Source: Prochlorococcus sp. AG-388-F11 (lineage in GTDB: Bacteria > Cyanobacteriota > Cyanobacteriia > PCC-6307 > Cyanobiaceae). From it: a stretch of 64,000 bases of DNA. The DNA is taken from assembly GCA_003279845.1 (NCBI GenBank), contig QCGP01000004.1, forward strand, positions 87,510-151,509. The letters run 5' to 3'. Under the pieces are notes generated by a model. It was not told the DNA's origin and ran no database searches. It was given only the letters and a program-made list of their open reading frames with translations. Made by a program: the position numbers and the translations under genes. Of this stretch, positions 28,370 through 37,295 are shown one piece after another; within the stretch, counting starts at the first letter, position 1; every line of letters starts with the position of its first letter.

Positions 28370-29803
28370 ATGTTTAGAAGAGTAATAAACCCTATCTTAT
28401 TCTTGCCCCTAGCACTAAGTATCAACTCTATTAATGTACTATCGAGCGAGACAAAAAATAATATTGATAATGTTTTAGAAGAAAAATCAAATATTCCTTT
28501 TATTGATTACCAAGAAATCGAAAAATTTGTCTTAAATAATCAAGAATTAAAATCATTACAAAATTTAGTAACCTCTGCAAGCTTTAATCTTTCCAGTAAA
28601 ATTGCTAAAAGATACCCATCCTTAGATTTTCAAGCTAACGGATTGCCACAATATACCTCAGGTAAAAATTATATTAGCAATTCACAGACTTTAAAAACGT
28701 CACAATTGACTAATAATCCTTCTCTGATAATTAAATGGGATTTAATAAAACCTCTTAGAGGATCAGAAATTAAAGTTGCCAAAGAAAATCTTAAAATTGT
28801 AAAAAATAATTATGAAATTAAGAAAAAAGATTTAATTCAAGAAGCGAGAATGAGGTATCACAAATACCAAAAGTCAAATCAGGATATAGAAAATAAAAAA
28901 TTTACACTCGATTTATCAATTACAAGTTTGAATAATGCTAAAGCAAAGTTAGAGGCAGGAATTGGCACAAAATTTGAAGTTCTTGAAGCAGAAGCTCAAT
29001 TATCTCGTGATAAACAATCTCTTAATGAGAAAAAAATTGAACATGAAATTAACAAAATTTCTTTAAAAGAGATTCTTAACATAAATGGAAATTTTACTAT
29101 TAATCAAAAGCAAAATTTAATAGGTTTCTGGAATCATAGATTAAATAAAAATATTAATATAGGTTTAGATCAAAATCTTTCTTTAAAAAACATTCTTCTT
29201 CAAGAATCTATTAAAAAGAGCCAAGCTAATAGTTTTTTATCTCAAAATAAACCAAATATTTATATCAGCAATACATTTTCTGGTACGTTTTCCAAGGGTG
29301 AATCTCTAAAAACTGATATTGATCATAAAAAAACTCAATCTAACTATACAAATACAATTAGCCTAAATTTTGCGTGGAATATTTTTAGTGGCGGACAGAA
29401 TAAAAATTCTTATAAATCAAAATTAGCTGATGCTGAAGCTGAAAAATATGCTTTTAAAAACCTACAAAATATTTTAAGAACAAAAATTAGTAAAGCCTAT
29501 TTAAACCTAAAATTAAACGAACAGAAAATAATTTCATCTCTTAAAGAAATTGAATCTAGTAAAGAGTCCGTAAGGCTTACCAGACTTAGATATGAAGTCG
29601 GTATTTCAACCCTGAAGGATGTTCTTGTAAGACAAAGTGAATTAAGTAATGCAAAATCAAAACATATTAATGCTCTTTATAGTTACAACCTTAATTTAGA
29701 TGAACTAGAGAGATTAACTTTTCTTGATAAAAGTAAAAATTGCAATGATAACAATAATAATAGAACTAACGATAAAGATTCTATTTGCAATCTCCCGAGA
29801 TGA
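28370..29803 (+). CDS. TolC-family outer membrane efflux protein
   Basis: 477 residues with a signal peptide (hydrophobic residues 6-24, cleavage near the ...VLSSE stretch) and two OEP repeats. Each repeat shows long coiled helices; the second contains LRYEVGISTLKDVLVRQSEL and the first AKLEAGIGTKFEVLEAEAQL, the paired family motifs. TolC proteins form the outer-membrane channel of type I secretion and drug efflux. No inner-membrane partner is adjacent. The stop overlaps the start of the next gene (ATGA). Confidence 0.9.
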   Translation: MFRRVINPILFLPLALSINSINVLSSETKNNIDNVLEEKSNIPFIDYQEIEKFVLNNQELKSLQNLVTSASFNLSSKIAKRYPSLDFQANGLPQYTSGKNYISNSQTLKTSQLTNNPSLIIKWDLIKPLRGSEIKVAKENLKIVKNNYEIKKKDLIQEARMRYHKYQKSNQDIENKKFTLDLSITSLNNAKAKLEAGIGTKFEVLEAEAQLSRDKQSLNEKKIEHEINKISLKEILNINGNFTINQKQNLIGFWNHRLNKNINIGLDQNLSLKNILLQESIKKSQANSFLSQNKPNIYISNTFSGTFSKGESLKTDIDHKKTQSNYTNTISLNFAWNIFSGGQNKNSYKSKLADAEAEKYAFKNLQNILRTKISKAYLNLKLNEQKIISSLKEIESSKESVRLTRLRYEVGISTLKDVLVRQSELSNAKSKHINALYSYNLNLDELERLTFLDKSKNCNDNNNNRTNDKDSICNLPR

Positions 29804-30600
29804 ATCAACCAAATTTAACTAATAAGCAACTAAGTAAATTAGATTCTTTATTTGAACTAGTTAGTCAACGTCAAATAAAAGATTTTGGAAATATTAGTGC
29901 TAGCAATAAAGAAGACGGATCTTTAATAACAAGTTGTGACTTATGGAGCGATAAAACTATCGTAGATGGTCTAGCATCGATTGCACCAGACGAGGGGGTA
30001 TTAAGTGAAGAAGGAGGCAAGTCCATTCCTACCACAAAAGCATATTGGGTAGTAGATCCACTTGATGGGACAACAAATTTTGCTGCGGGCATTCCATATT
30101 GGTCTATATCAGTAGCAAGATTCGTGGATGGCAGACCTGAATCTTCTTTTTTAATAATCCCAACATTAAAAAAAAAGTTTGTATCAATTAAAGGTAAAGG
30201 TGTTTGGTTAAATAATCAAAAGATAGATCCCAAACAAAATAATCACCAAAGCGAATGTATATCTTTATGTAGTAGATCTATCAAAATTTTACAAAAAAAA
30301 CCAAACTCAGTTTTTCCAGGCAAAATTAGACTTTTAGGCGTATCTAGTTTAAACCTAACTAGTGTAGCTATGGGACAAACTTTCGGGGCAATAGAATCAA
30401 CTCCCAAAATATGGGATATTGCAGCGGCATGGCTGCTTTTAGAGGAACTAAATTGTTCTATAGAGTGGTTAGAAACAGATCCCTTGAATCTAGTTTCAGG
30501 CCAAAACTTGAGTGATGTTAATTTTCCGTTGATTGCTTGCAGATCAATCGAAAAAATTAAAATCTTAAAGCCATGGGGTAATTTATTATTGGAAGAATAG
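29800..30600 (+). CDS. Inositol monophosphatase family protein
   Basis: 266 residues. Metal-binding motifs: LSEEGG, WVVDPLDGTTNFAAGIPYW and WDIAAAWLLLEE, all of the Mg-dependent IMPase fold. Cyanobacterial members may act on inositol phosphate, histidinol phosphate or PAP; the sequence alone does not decide. The ATG at 29800 overlaps the TGA of the TolC gene and is preferred to a TTG at 29785. Confidence 0.88.
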   Translation: MNQPNLTNKQLSKLDSLFELVSQRQIKDFGNISASNKEDGSLITSCDLWSDKTIVDGLASIAPDEGVLSEEGGKSIPTTKAYWVVDPLDGTTNFAAGIPYWSISVARFVDGRPESSFLIIPTLKKKFVSIKGKGVWLNNQKIDPKQNNHQSECISLCSRSIKILQKKPNSVFPGKIRLLGVSSLNLTSVAMGQTFGAIESTPKIWDIAAAWLLLEELNCSIEWLETDPLNLVSGQNLSDVNFPLIACRSIEKIKILKPWGNLLLEE

Positions 30601-30691
30601 TTGCATCATAAATAAATAATTGCTTGAAAAATTCCTCAATTAGTTACAATATCAATTAAATACATGTGATAAATATTTGAAGAAAGTTAAT

Positions 30692-31615
30692 ATGAACCGC
30701 AGTTTAAGATGGATACTGAAAAGTTTGTGGGGAGCTTGTGAGAGATGGACCAAATCTGATTGTATTGATTTAAGTGCAGCATTTGCTTACTACACACTAC
30801 AATCCTTTTTTCCTATTCTTCTAATTTCTCTTTCAATAGCATCATGGTTTCTAGGAAAACAAGAGGGATTAGATCAAGAAATAATTTCTATAGCTGCTCA
30901 AATCTTACCTCCTTCAGTCGTTGAATTGGTAGAAACAACATTATTTAAATTAATTGATCAAGGTTTTGGAGCAGGTATTCTAGGGGCTATGTTTTTGCTC
31001 TTTACAGCGGGTAATGCATATTTATCTCTCCAAAGAGGCTCAGATAGACTATGGGAGGATGAACTTCCCTCTAAAAAAGTAAATGCAGCTTGGAGAGAAC
31101 AAGCCTCGAGATTTCTTCGCAATAGAGTTGAAGCTTTTTTAATAGTATTCTTTATAGGTTTCTTGATGGTATTAGATCAGATTAGTGCAAATCTTAGAAT
31201 GATACCAAGTAATGTTTTAGAAAACCTATCAAAATCTAATAATTTAATCTCTAATTTATTTCTTAAATTACCTCTTTTACAAGTTGGCCAATTTGCAATA
31301 CCACTAATTGGCTTTTCTCTTATGGCTCTTTTATTACAAGCCCTCTTACCTAGTAGAAAAGTTCCACTAACACCACTTTTACCTGGATCTATCTTAATTG
31401 GAATTGGCCTAACCACTTTAAACCTGGCAGTAAGTAAAAGTATTCTTTCTCTTGGGGTGAGATTTCAAGCATATGGTTTTATTGGAGGTTTTCTTGTACT
31501 TACTTTGTGGGTCTGGCTTTTAGGCGTGATCTTATATTTTGGACAGTGTTGGAGTGTTGTTATTGCTAATATGACCCTAGTAAATAATAGAAGAATGCGA
31601 CCTAATGAGAACTAA
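30692..31615 (+). CDS. YihY/BrkB family membrane protein
   Basis: 307 residues with six predicted membrane helices. SAAFAYYTLQSFFPILLISLS near the N-terminus, the central GNAYLSLQRGSDRLWE and the C-terminal YGFIGGFLVLTLWVWLLGVILYFG are typical of YihY/BrkB proteins (formerly called ribonuclease BN). The function is unclear. The ATG at 30692 is preferred to a TTG 15 bases upstream. The stop overlaps the next gene. Confidence 0.9.
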   Translation: MNRSLRWILKSLWGACERWTKSDCIDLSAAFAYYTLQSFFPILLISLSIASWFLGKQEGLDQEIISIAAQILPPSVVELVETTLFKLIDQGFGAGILGAMFLLFTAGNAYLSLQRGSDRLWEDELPSKKVNAAWREQASRFLRNRVEAFLIVFFIGFLMVLDQISANLRMIPSNVLENLSKSNNLISNLFLKLPLLQVGQFAIPLIGFSLMALLLQALLPSRKVPLTPLLPGSILIGIGLTTLNLAVSKSILSLGVRFQAYGFIGGFLVLTLWVWLLGVILYFGQCWSVVIANMTLVNNRRMRPNEN

Positions 31616-31955
31616 TATGAATGATTTTCTTAAAGTTAATAAAACATTACTCACTTATTCCTTATTTACACTAATTGTTATAGCTATTTTTGGTTTCAAT
31701 TTTTTTATAAACTTTCTTGGAAACATTCTTCTTCTTTTATTTTTAATTCCTCTTTTGTTATTTTTAATTATATTAATTGGTTTTAATTCTTATAAATCAA
31801 AAATAAACAGATGCGATAATTGTGGCACAGTAACTTTAGGTTTTACTGAAAATTGTATGAATTGTGGTGCAGAATTAAAAGGATTAAATAATAATCAAAT
31901 AAATAAAAAACCTAGTGAAAGTACTATTGAAGTAAAGGCAGAAGAAATTAAGTAA
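31605..31955 (+). CDS. Membrane protein with zinc-ribbon tail
   Basis: 116 residues. Two closely spaced hydrophobic helices fill residues 15-55, then a CxxC-x10-CxxC zinc ribbon (CDNCGTVTLGFTENCMNCG) lies at about 69-87, then a polar Asn/Lys/Glu-rich tail. It overlaps the end of the BrkB-family gene (ATGAGAACTAA) and so is likely co-transcribed with it. A second ATG lies 12 bases in. Not recognised as a named family. Confidence 0.72.
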   Translation: MRTNMNDFLKVNKTLLTYSLFTLIVIAIFGFNFFINFLGNILLLLFLIPLLLFLIILIGFNSYKSKINRCDNCGTVTLGFTENCMNCGAELKGLNNNQINKKPSESTIEVKAEEIK

Positions 31956-31959
31956 AAAT

Positions 31960-32106
31960 TTAACCTATTCCAATTTGTCTAAGGATACTTTGTCCGGTAA
32001 TTAATTCAGTACCCAAACCAATCAAAATTCCCATCATAGCCATACGTCCATTCCAGGTTTCGGCAAAATTGACAAACCCAAATCTAGCGTCATTGTCATT
32101 ATTCAT
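31960..32106 (-). CDS. High-light-inducible protein (Hli)
   Basis: A 48-residue one-helix chlorophyll-binding protein. It carries the LHC-type motif ETWNGRMAMMGILIGLGTEL, with Glu and Asn-Arg as pigment ligands, after a short polar N-terminus (MNNDNDARFGFVNFA). Hli proteins bind chlorophyll and carotenoid and protect photosystem assembly under high light or stress. The frame is open from ATG 32106 to TAA 31960. It converges on the zinc-ribbon gene. No clear HLR1-type element was seen upstream. Confidence 0.88.
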   Translation of the reverse strand: MNNDNDARFGFVNFAETWNGRMAMMGILIGLGTELITGQSILRQIGIG

Positions 32107-32173
32107 AATTAAATATATTGAACACAATATTATTTTAACGTTTTGGGGAAGAATTCATGAAATAGTAAATGAT

Positions 32174-32557
32174 TTATTTAATATGTCTAACTCCATCAAC
32201 GGGTCGATACTCATCGCCAGTTAATTCCTCATAAATGATTGCTGGCAATCCAGTTTCAAACATTGTTTGCAACGCTTCTTTAAGCATAGGATTCCAGCCA
32301 CCAGTACTTACTTTTCCATGTCTTACTGTCCAGTCCCATGTTCCTTGAAGATCTCTAGGTATTCTTCCTTCTCTATCTCTTCGAGCTACTAAATCTAGAG
32401 ATTCAACTATACCAACAATAATTGGGTTTTTGCCGTAAGACGGAGTGAGACTTAGTTCAAGTCTAACTGGATCTTGCTTGACCATTTTCAAACGAAACCT
32501 TGGCGGCAACTTAAGAGATCTAATGACAGCTGAAACAATTTTTGTTCTTAATTCCAA
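32174..32557 (-). CDS. Conserved cyanobacterial protein, unknown
   Basis: 127 residues, basic N-terminal half (LKLPPRFRLKMVKQDPVRLELS), then a conserved-looking block RIPRDLQGTWDWTVRHGKVSTGGWNP. No membrane segment or signal is seen. The start appears to be TTG (MELRTK). It is the second of two genes on the minus strand, following the DUF2973-like gene by 26 bases. The Gly/Trp-rich block looks like a conserved functional site, but I do not recognise the family. Confidence 0.7.
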   Translation of the reverse strand: MELRTKIVSAVIRSLKLPPRFRLKMVKQDPVRLELSLTPSYGKNPIIVGIVESLDLVARRDREGRIPRDLQGTWDWTVRHGKVSTGGWNPMLKEALQTMFETGLPAIIYEELTGDEYRPVDGVRHIK

Positions 32558-32583
32558 TTTTTTTTACCTAAATTTTAATATGA

Positions 32584-32847
32584 TTAGTCAGTTGTTGAAC
32601 CCTTTTCTTCAAGTGGAGAGTCATTATCATTGGAAAACCTTACTGTTAGAAGTTCCTCTTCTGTTATGTTTCCTGACTTATCAAGAAGTTCTGGATGTAT
32701 AGTATATTTTTTTTGTTTAAGATTTACATTATTAAAACGTTTTTTTTCTAAATCTGTTACCCCCCAGCCATTTGACATCACTTTAAAAGCTTTCCAAACT
32801 AAATAGGTTAGTGCAGCAGAATATATTATAGGAAAAATGATGGTCAT
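32584..32847 (-). CDS. DUF2973-like small membrane protein
   Basis: 87 residues with one N-terminal membrane helix (IIFPIIYSAALTYLVWKAF) and a cytoplasmic tail containing YTIHPELLDKSGNITEEELLTVRF. The HPELLDxxGN...L..VRF pattern is what I recall of the cyanobacterial DUF2973 family. The ATG at 32847 is preferred over a TTG directly before it. Function unknown. The gene is divergent from the HtrA protease. Confidence 0.65.
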   Translation of the reverse strand: MTIIFPIIYSAALTYLVWKAFKVMSNGWGVTDLEKKRFNNVNLKQKKYTIHPELLDKSGNITEEELLTVRFSNDNDSPLEEKGSTTD

Positions 32848-32990
32848 CAAACTTATAAATTAATTAGATGTATGATTAATATAATAGCCCGAAAAAAATC
32901 AAATTAGCTATTTTAATTAAATAAATTTCCCCCTTAAACTAAATAAATTTTTTATGGTTATATTAATAGTTCACAAATTTTGTGTATCTA

Positions 32991-34142
32991 ATGTTTTTGA
33001 AGTACATAAGAAAATCAACTCTAAAGAGCTGCATCCACGAGAAGATATTACTCTCTTCAGCCATATCACTTAGTATATTGTGTCCGTCAAATGTAATATC
33101 CCAACCATTAATTAATCCCAATTTTAATGAGATTAATAAATATTCAAACAAATCTTTTATAACTAAAGCTGTAGAAAAAACTGGTTCCTCTGTAGTAACA
33201 ATTGATACTCAAAGATTAGTCAAAAAAAGAAAATTACCAAGAAATTCTCAACTATTTTTAGACCCATATTTTGAAAGATTTTTTGGATTAAATTTACCTT
33301 ACGACAATCAGCCCAAAATAGAGCAAAGCCAAGGCAGTGGATTTATATTTGCAGATGGACTTATAATGACTAATTCACACGTTGTAAATGGATCTGATAA
33401 GGTAATTATTGGTTTAACCAATGGCAAAAAATATAAAGGAAAACTTATCGGGCAAGACTTTTTTACCGATATAGCTGTTCTAAAGATTGAAGGGAAAGGA
33501 CCTTGGCCAAAAGCAAAATTGGGCGATTCTTCAAAAATTAGAGTTGGTGATTGGGCAATCGCAGTTGGAAATCCATTCGGGCTGGAAAATACAGTTACTC
33601 TTGGTATAGTTAGCAATCTAAAACGAAACGTCACTCAATTAGGTATATATGATAAAAAACTAGAACTTATTCAAACAGATGCTGCTATTAATCCTGGAAA
33701 TTCAGGTGGTCCATTATTGAATAGTAATGGCGACGTAATTGGTATTAACACCTTGATAAGATCTGGTCCTGGAGCAGGCTTGAGTTTCGCAATTCCGATA
33801 AATAAAGCTAAGGAAATTGCCGCTCAATTAATCAAAAATGGAAAAGTAATACATCCTATGATTGGGATAAGCCTTATCGATGAAAGTAAATTTGAAATAA
33901 AAAATAATTCAGTAAAAGTTGGTTATGTAGTACCAAATAGTCCGGCTGAAAAGAGTGGTATTATGGTCAATGACATAATTATCAAAGTGGGTAATAAAGA
34001 TATTGAAAAGGCTTCGGATGTTATAAGCGAGATAAGTAAAAATGGTATTAAGAAACGAATAAATATTTTATTAAAGCGAAGAAATAAATTTATTAGATTG
34101 GAAGTAATACCAACTGATATTACGAACCTAGGAAATAAGTAA
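32991..34142 (+). CDS. HtrA/Deg-type serine protease
   Basis: 383 residues. A hydrophobic N-terminal segment (ILLSSAISLSILCPSNVIS) acts as signal or anchor. The trypsin-like domain has the full catalytic triad: His in MTNSHVV, Asp in FTDIAVLK, Ser in NPGNSGGP. One C-terminal PDZ domain begins near VGYVVPNSPAEKSGI. This is the HhoA/HhoB/HtrA group used in periplasmic or lumenal protein quality control. The ATG at 32991 is preferred over GTG at 32982. It is single-PDZ, so a DegS/HhoA rather than DegP layout. Confidence 0.92.
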   Translation: MFLKYIRKSTLKSCIHEKILLSSAISLSILCPSNVISQPLINPNFNEINKYSNKSFITKAVEKTGSSVVTIDTQRLVKKRKLPRNSQLFLDPYFERFFGLNLPYDNQPKIEQSQGSGFIFADGLIMTNSHVVNGSDKVIIGLTNGKKYKGKLIGQDFFTDIAVLKIEGKGPWPKAKLGDSSKIRVGDWAIAVGNPFGLENTVTLGIVSNLKRNVTQLGIYDKKLELIQTDAAINPGNSGGPLLNSNGDVIGINTLIRSGPGAGLSFAIPINKAKEIAAQLIKNGKVIHPMIGISLIDESKFEIKNNSVKVGYVVPNSPAEKSGIMVNDIIIKVGNKDIEKASDVISEISKNGIKKRINILLKRRNKFIRLEVIPTDITNLGNK

Positions 34143-34427
34143 AAAACTCAATTATCGTATTCTTTAAGTATTTCTACACACCTACAAATACAATTTCCAT
34201 ATTTTATATCTACTGCTAGCAATAGATTTAAAATAGCATTCAATAGATGAGAAAATTGAAACTTTTTTTCTTTGAAATCATAATTTTTCATAAAAATTTT
34301 ACAGCTTAGTTTTGTATTTTTAATATTAAAAAAATAAAAAACCCTGTAAAGATAAATGAGAGATCTTCTCTAGTTGAATGCAAACTTTTTAAAAACAACA
34401 AAAATTATTTTAAAATGAACGATCTTT

Positions 34428-36038
34428 TTATTTTTTTTCTAGATAGTATTCATAATTCCCATTATGCGAAATTAATTTTGAATCTTTAATTTCGATAATT
34501 CTATTAGCAACTTTTGAAATAAAATATCTATCATGAGAAATGATTAATAATGAACCTTTATAATTCTTAATTGCTAATTCTAAATTTTCTTTAGATTGCA
34601 GATCCAAATGGTTAGTTGGCTCATCCAATAGCAGAAAATTGCTCGGATTCATAATCATAAGAGCCAATGCTAATCTTGCCTTTTCTCCGCCACTGAGTTG
34701 TTTAATATATTTAAAAACAGTTTCATTTTGAAAACCAAAACCTCCTAAAAATGTTCTTACTTTTTTTTGTGACCATTCTGGAGATTTATTACAAATTAAA
34801 TCAATAACCCTCTCCTCGAGTGAAAGTACTTCAGCCTGGTTCTGTTCATAATGGCTTGTTATTATATTATGTTTACCTAGATTAACTTCTCCAATTTCAG
34901 GTGATATTTGTTTCATAATAATTTTAAGCAATGTAGATTTACCGCAACCATTAGGTCCTAATATTGCTATTTTCTCCCCCGAAGAAATCTTTAAATTAAC
35001 ATCTAAAAAAAGAATGTTATCTTCATAACTATGAGACAAATTTTTGATATTAAGAACTAATTTTCCTGAACGAGGACATTCTGGAAAATTAAAAACAGGA
35101 CTTTTTGATTTTGCTACAGGAGCCTCAATTTTAGACTTCTTTTTTAATTGTTTTTCTCTACTCTTTGCTTGAGAACTTCTAGTTGCACTAGCTCTAAATC
35201 TATCTATATATTTCTTCTGAATCTCAATTTCTTTTTTTTGTAATTCATATGCTTTTTTTTGTGATTCTTGATTTAAAGCCTTCTGTTCCACAAAAAAAGA
35301 GTAGTTTCCAATATATGTTTCAGATATTCCTCTATCTACAAAAATTATTTTTTTACATAATTTATCTAAAAAATATCTATCATGACTAATTATTATAATT
35401 GCAATCTTAAGCGAGGATAGATATTCTTCAAGCCAAAAAATACTTTCTAAATCTAAATGATTGGTTGGTTCATCAAGTAAAAGTAAATCGGGTTTTTGTA
35501 AGATTATTTTTCCAAGCGCAACTTTCATCTGCCATCCACCAGAAAAATTTCCAACTAATTTATCAGCATCATCTATAGAGAAGCCTAGTTTTGGTAATAT
35601 TTTTTCTACATCAGATTGCATTTTGTACCCACCTAAAGCTTCAAATTCTGCTTGATATTTTGCGAGTTTATTTACTAATGTTTCAAGTTCAACTGAATTC
35701 TTTTTTATATCAAATGATTTCATTTTATTCTCAATTTCATAAAGTTTCATCGCAACATTTTGTATATCTTTGAAAGAACTTTCTAATTCCTCCCTTACTG
35801 AATAGTTCAAATTACAATCAAACTCTTGTTTTAAATGAGCAATTTTAGGATTTCCCTCTTTTATGATTGTTCCACTTGTTTGATCTTCCTCTCCAATTAA
35901 AATCTTAAATTGGGTTGATTTACCTGCTCCATTGGAACCAACTAAGCCAACTTTTTCTCCTTTCTTAATCTCCCAATTAATATTTTTTAAAACGACATCA
36001 GTAGAATAAATTTTAGTTACACCTTCAAATCTAATCAC
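34428..36038 (-). CDS. ABC-F family ATPase
   Basis: 536 residues with two nucleotide-binding domains and no membrane segments. Domain 1 has GSNGAGKST, NFSGGWQMKVAL and LLLDEPTNHLDL; domain 2 has GPNGCGKST, QLSGGEKARLAL and LLLDEPTNHLDL. Both switch regions read IISHDRYF. The charged linker between them (about 240-310) is the ribosome-contacting region of ABC-F proteins, which act on stalled or drug-bound ribosomes. Start GTG. It is closest in layout to the Uup/YbiT group. The 285 bases between it and htrA contain nothing recognisable. Confidence 0.92.
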   Translation of the reverse strand: MIRFEGVTKIYSTDVVLKNINWEIKKGEKVGLVGSNGAGKSTQFKILIGEEDQTSGTIIKEGNPKIAHLKQEFDCNLNYSVREELESSFKDIQNVAMKLYEIENKMKSFDIKKNSVELETLVNKLAKYQAEFEALGGYKMQSDVEKILPKLGFSIDDADKLVGNFSGGWQMKVALGKIILQKPDLLLLDEPTNHLDLESIFWLEEYLSSLKIAIIIISHDRYFLDKLCKKIIFVDRGISETYIGNYSFFVEQKALNQESQKKAYELQKKEIEIQKKYIDRFRASATRSSQAKSREKQLKKKSKIEAPVAKSKSPVFNFPECPRSGKLVLNIKNLSHSYEDNILFLDVNLKISSGEKIAILGPNGCGKSTLLKIIMKQISPEIGEVNLGKHNIITSHYEQNQAEVLSLEERVIDLICNKSPEWSQKKVRTFLGGFGFQNETVFKYIKQLSGGEKARLALALMIMNPSNFLLLDEPTNHLDLQSKENLELAIKNYKGSLLIISHDRYFISKVANRIIEIKDSKLISHNGNYEYYLEKK

Positions 36039-36109
36039 TTTTTTAAAAATAGAATTTACAAAATCTGAGGGTTATTTACTAAAAATATATTGTGGAATAA
36101 AATCGAGTT

Positions 36110-36286
36110 ATGAAAAGAATAGAACAGATTGTAGTAATTTTCATAGCTGCAGCTCTTGCGATTCCAAGTTATTGGTTTTTTTGGACTTTAGCTGGTGGAG
36201 GGGGGTACAACAGAAGAATAAAACCTATTATGGATAAAAACAGTAATTATTCGAAGCCTTTACCTAAAGACCTCCCCGAGCCTTAA
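36110..36286 (+). CDS. Small single-pass membrane protein
   Basis: 58 residues from ATG to TAA, with one helix (VVIFIAAALAIPSYWFFWTLAGGGGY) and a basic, Pro-rich tail ending LPKDLPEP. Typical of the many tiny thylakoid or inner-membrane proteins of picocyanobacteria. No characterised family recognised. Its 3' end overlaps the convergent Nif11-like gene by 23 bases. Confidence 0.6.
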   Translation: MKRIEQIVVIFIAAALAIPSYWFFWTLAGGGGYNRRIKPIMDKNSNYSKPLPKDLPEP

Positions 36287-36494
36287 CCAACCACATTTTA
36301 GTTGCCTCATCATCAATAGTGCTCAAATATTCAATTACTTCTTCTTTGGTCACAGAAATATTTAACTCGTTACCAATATCGCAAATTTTATCAAGGGCTT
36401 TTTTAGGGTTAGTCAAAGCTATCATAAACAAACTTTGTTTCTTTTTAGAGTCGTTTGCTATTAACTTATAGAGCTTTTCAGCATTACTGTTCAT
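36264..36494 (-). CDS. Stand-alone Nif11-like protein
   Basis: 76 residues. The core ALTNPKKALDKICDIGNELNISVTKEEVIEYLSTIDDEA follows the Nif11/N11P leader pattern: two helices separated by a hydrophobic Gly turn. The chain ends KARGGL, so a Gly-Gly sits at the position where RiPP leaders are cut, but there is no core peptide after it. No lanthionine synthetase or peptidase-containing transporter is in the window. It may be a housekeeping Nif11-domain protein rather than a precursor. Confidence 0.75.
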   Translation of the reverse strand: MNSNAEKLYKLIANDSKKKQSLFMIALTNPKKALDKICDIGNELNISVTKEEVIEYLSTIDDEATKMWLVKARGGL

Positions 36495-36529
36495 GTTTTT
36501 AATAATCTATTTATTAATAGATTATTACT

Positions 36530-36868
36530 TCAAGCTACATTTTTTTCATTATATTTATTAAAAGATAAATCATTATCAGTTTCTTTTATTTCTTTTGCTG
36601 ATGCATCTGCCATACTTCTTGCATCTAAACATAAAACCTTTCTCAGTTTCGCAAAGTTAGCTGCATGAGATTTTCTTCCATCTTTTTGAGCATAATACTC
36701 AGACTGTTGAAGTATATGGTGAAGATGAGTTAGCAAATATGGACTAATTACAGCTGATACCAAAACATCGCTATTTTCATTTTCTTGAGAATCAGGATTA
36801 ACTAATCTTTTTTTTGTTTTACCAATTATCGACCTTTTAGGTGAATCAAGTTTTCTTGAATTTTTCAT
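36530..36868 (-). CDS. Hypothetical protein
   Basis: 112 residues from the ATG at 36868, basic at the N-terminus (KNSRKLDSPKRSIIGKTKKR), then a helical block with HLHHILQQSEYYAQKDGRKSH and FAKLRKVLCLDARSMADASA. An in-frame start at 36928 would add 20 residues that look unlike a protein N-terminus and cover the promoter region. No family recognised. It is divergent from the ribbon-helix-helix gene, 118 bases away. Confidence 0.65.
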   Translation of the reverse strand: MKNSRKLDSPKRSIIGKTKKRLVNPDSQENENSDVLVSAVISPYLLTHLHHILQQSEYYAQKDGRKSHAANFAKLRKVLCLDARSMADASAKEIKETDNDLSFNKYNEKNVA

Positions 36869-36986
36869 GGGGCAATAAAAACAATTAATTAATACGGACG
36901 TATATTTCCTTATTAATAATATACACAAAGATAGTATCCTTGACTAACTGTGTATACTTATAAGTAACAGTTATCAACTTTGACTC

Positions 36987-37289
36987 ATGGCTACCCGTCA
37001 AAACTCAACCAATGGGAAGCCTAAATCCCCAAGAATTCAAGTAGTACTCCCCGAAATAATGTGCGAACAACTTACCACTTTAGCCAGTAACGAATCTAGG
37101 ACAGTTAGTAATATGGCAAAAGTATTAATACAAGAAGGTATAAAAAAATATTTAGAAAAAGACAGAAAATCACTAGTTGCAGAAAATAATTTAAATACCG
37201 ATAAATTTAGAGATGAACTTGAAAAACAAAGCATCAGGAGATTAAAAAGAGCTCCTCAAAGGATTAGATACTATAAAAAATATGATTAA
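36987..37289 (+). CDS. Ribbon-helix-helix (CopG-like) protein
   Basis: 100 residues. The segment RIQVVLPEIMCEQLTTLASN...TVSNMAKVLIQEGIKKYLE (about 16-56) follows the beta-alpha-alpha layout of RHH DNA-binding proteins, and the C-terminus is basic (SIRRLKRAPQRIRYYKKY). It could be an autoregulated DNA-binding protein. No toxin partner is adjacent, so it is not a clear antitoxin. It converges on ktrA with a six-base gap. Confidence 0.75.
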   Translation: MATRQNSTNGKPKSPRIQVVLPEIMCEQLTTLASNESRTVSNMAKVLIQEGIKKYLEKDRKSLVAENNLNTDKFRDELEKQSIRRLKRAPQRIRYYKKYD

Positions 37290-37295
37290 AAATTA

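Noticed and set aside
32107..32173. HLR1 light-response element before the 31960 Hli gene
   Set aside because: No pair of GTTACA-type repeats was found in the short upstream region.
36987..37289. RHH protein as antitoxin of a toxin-antitoxin pair
   Set aside because: The adjacent genes are divergent (112-residue protein) or convergent (ktrA). No toxin-like gene follows in an operon.
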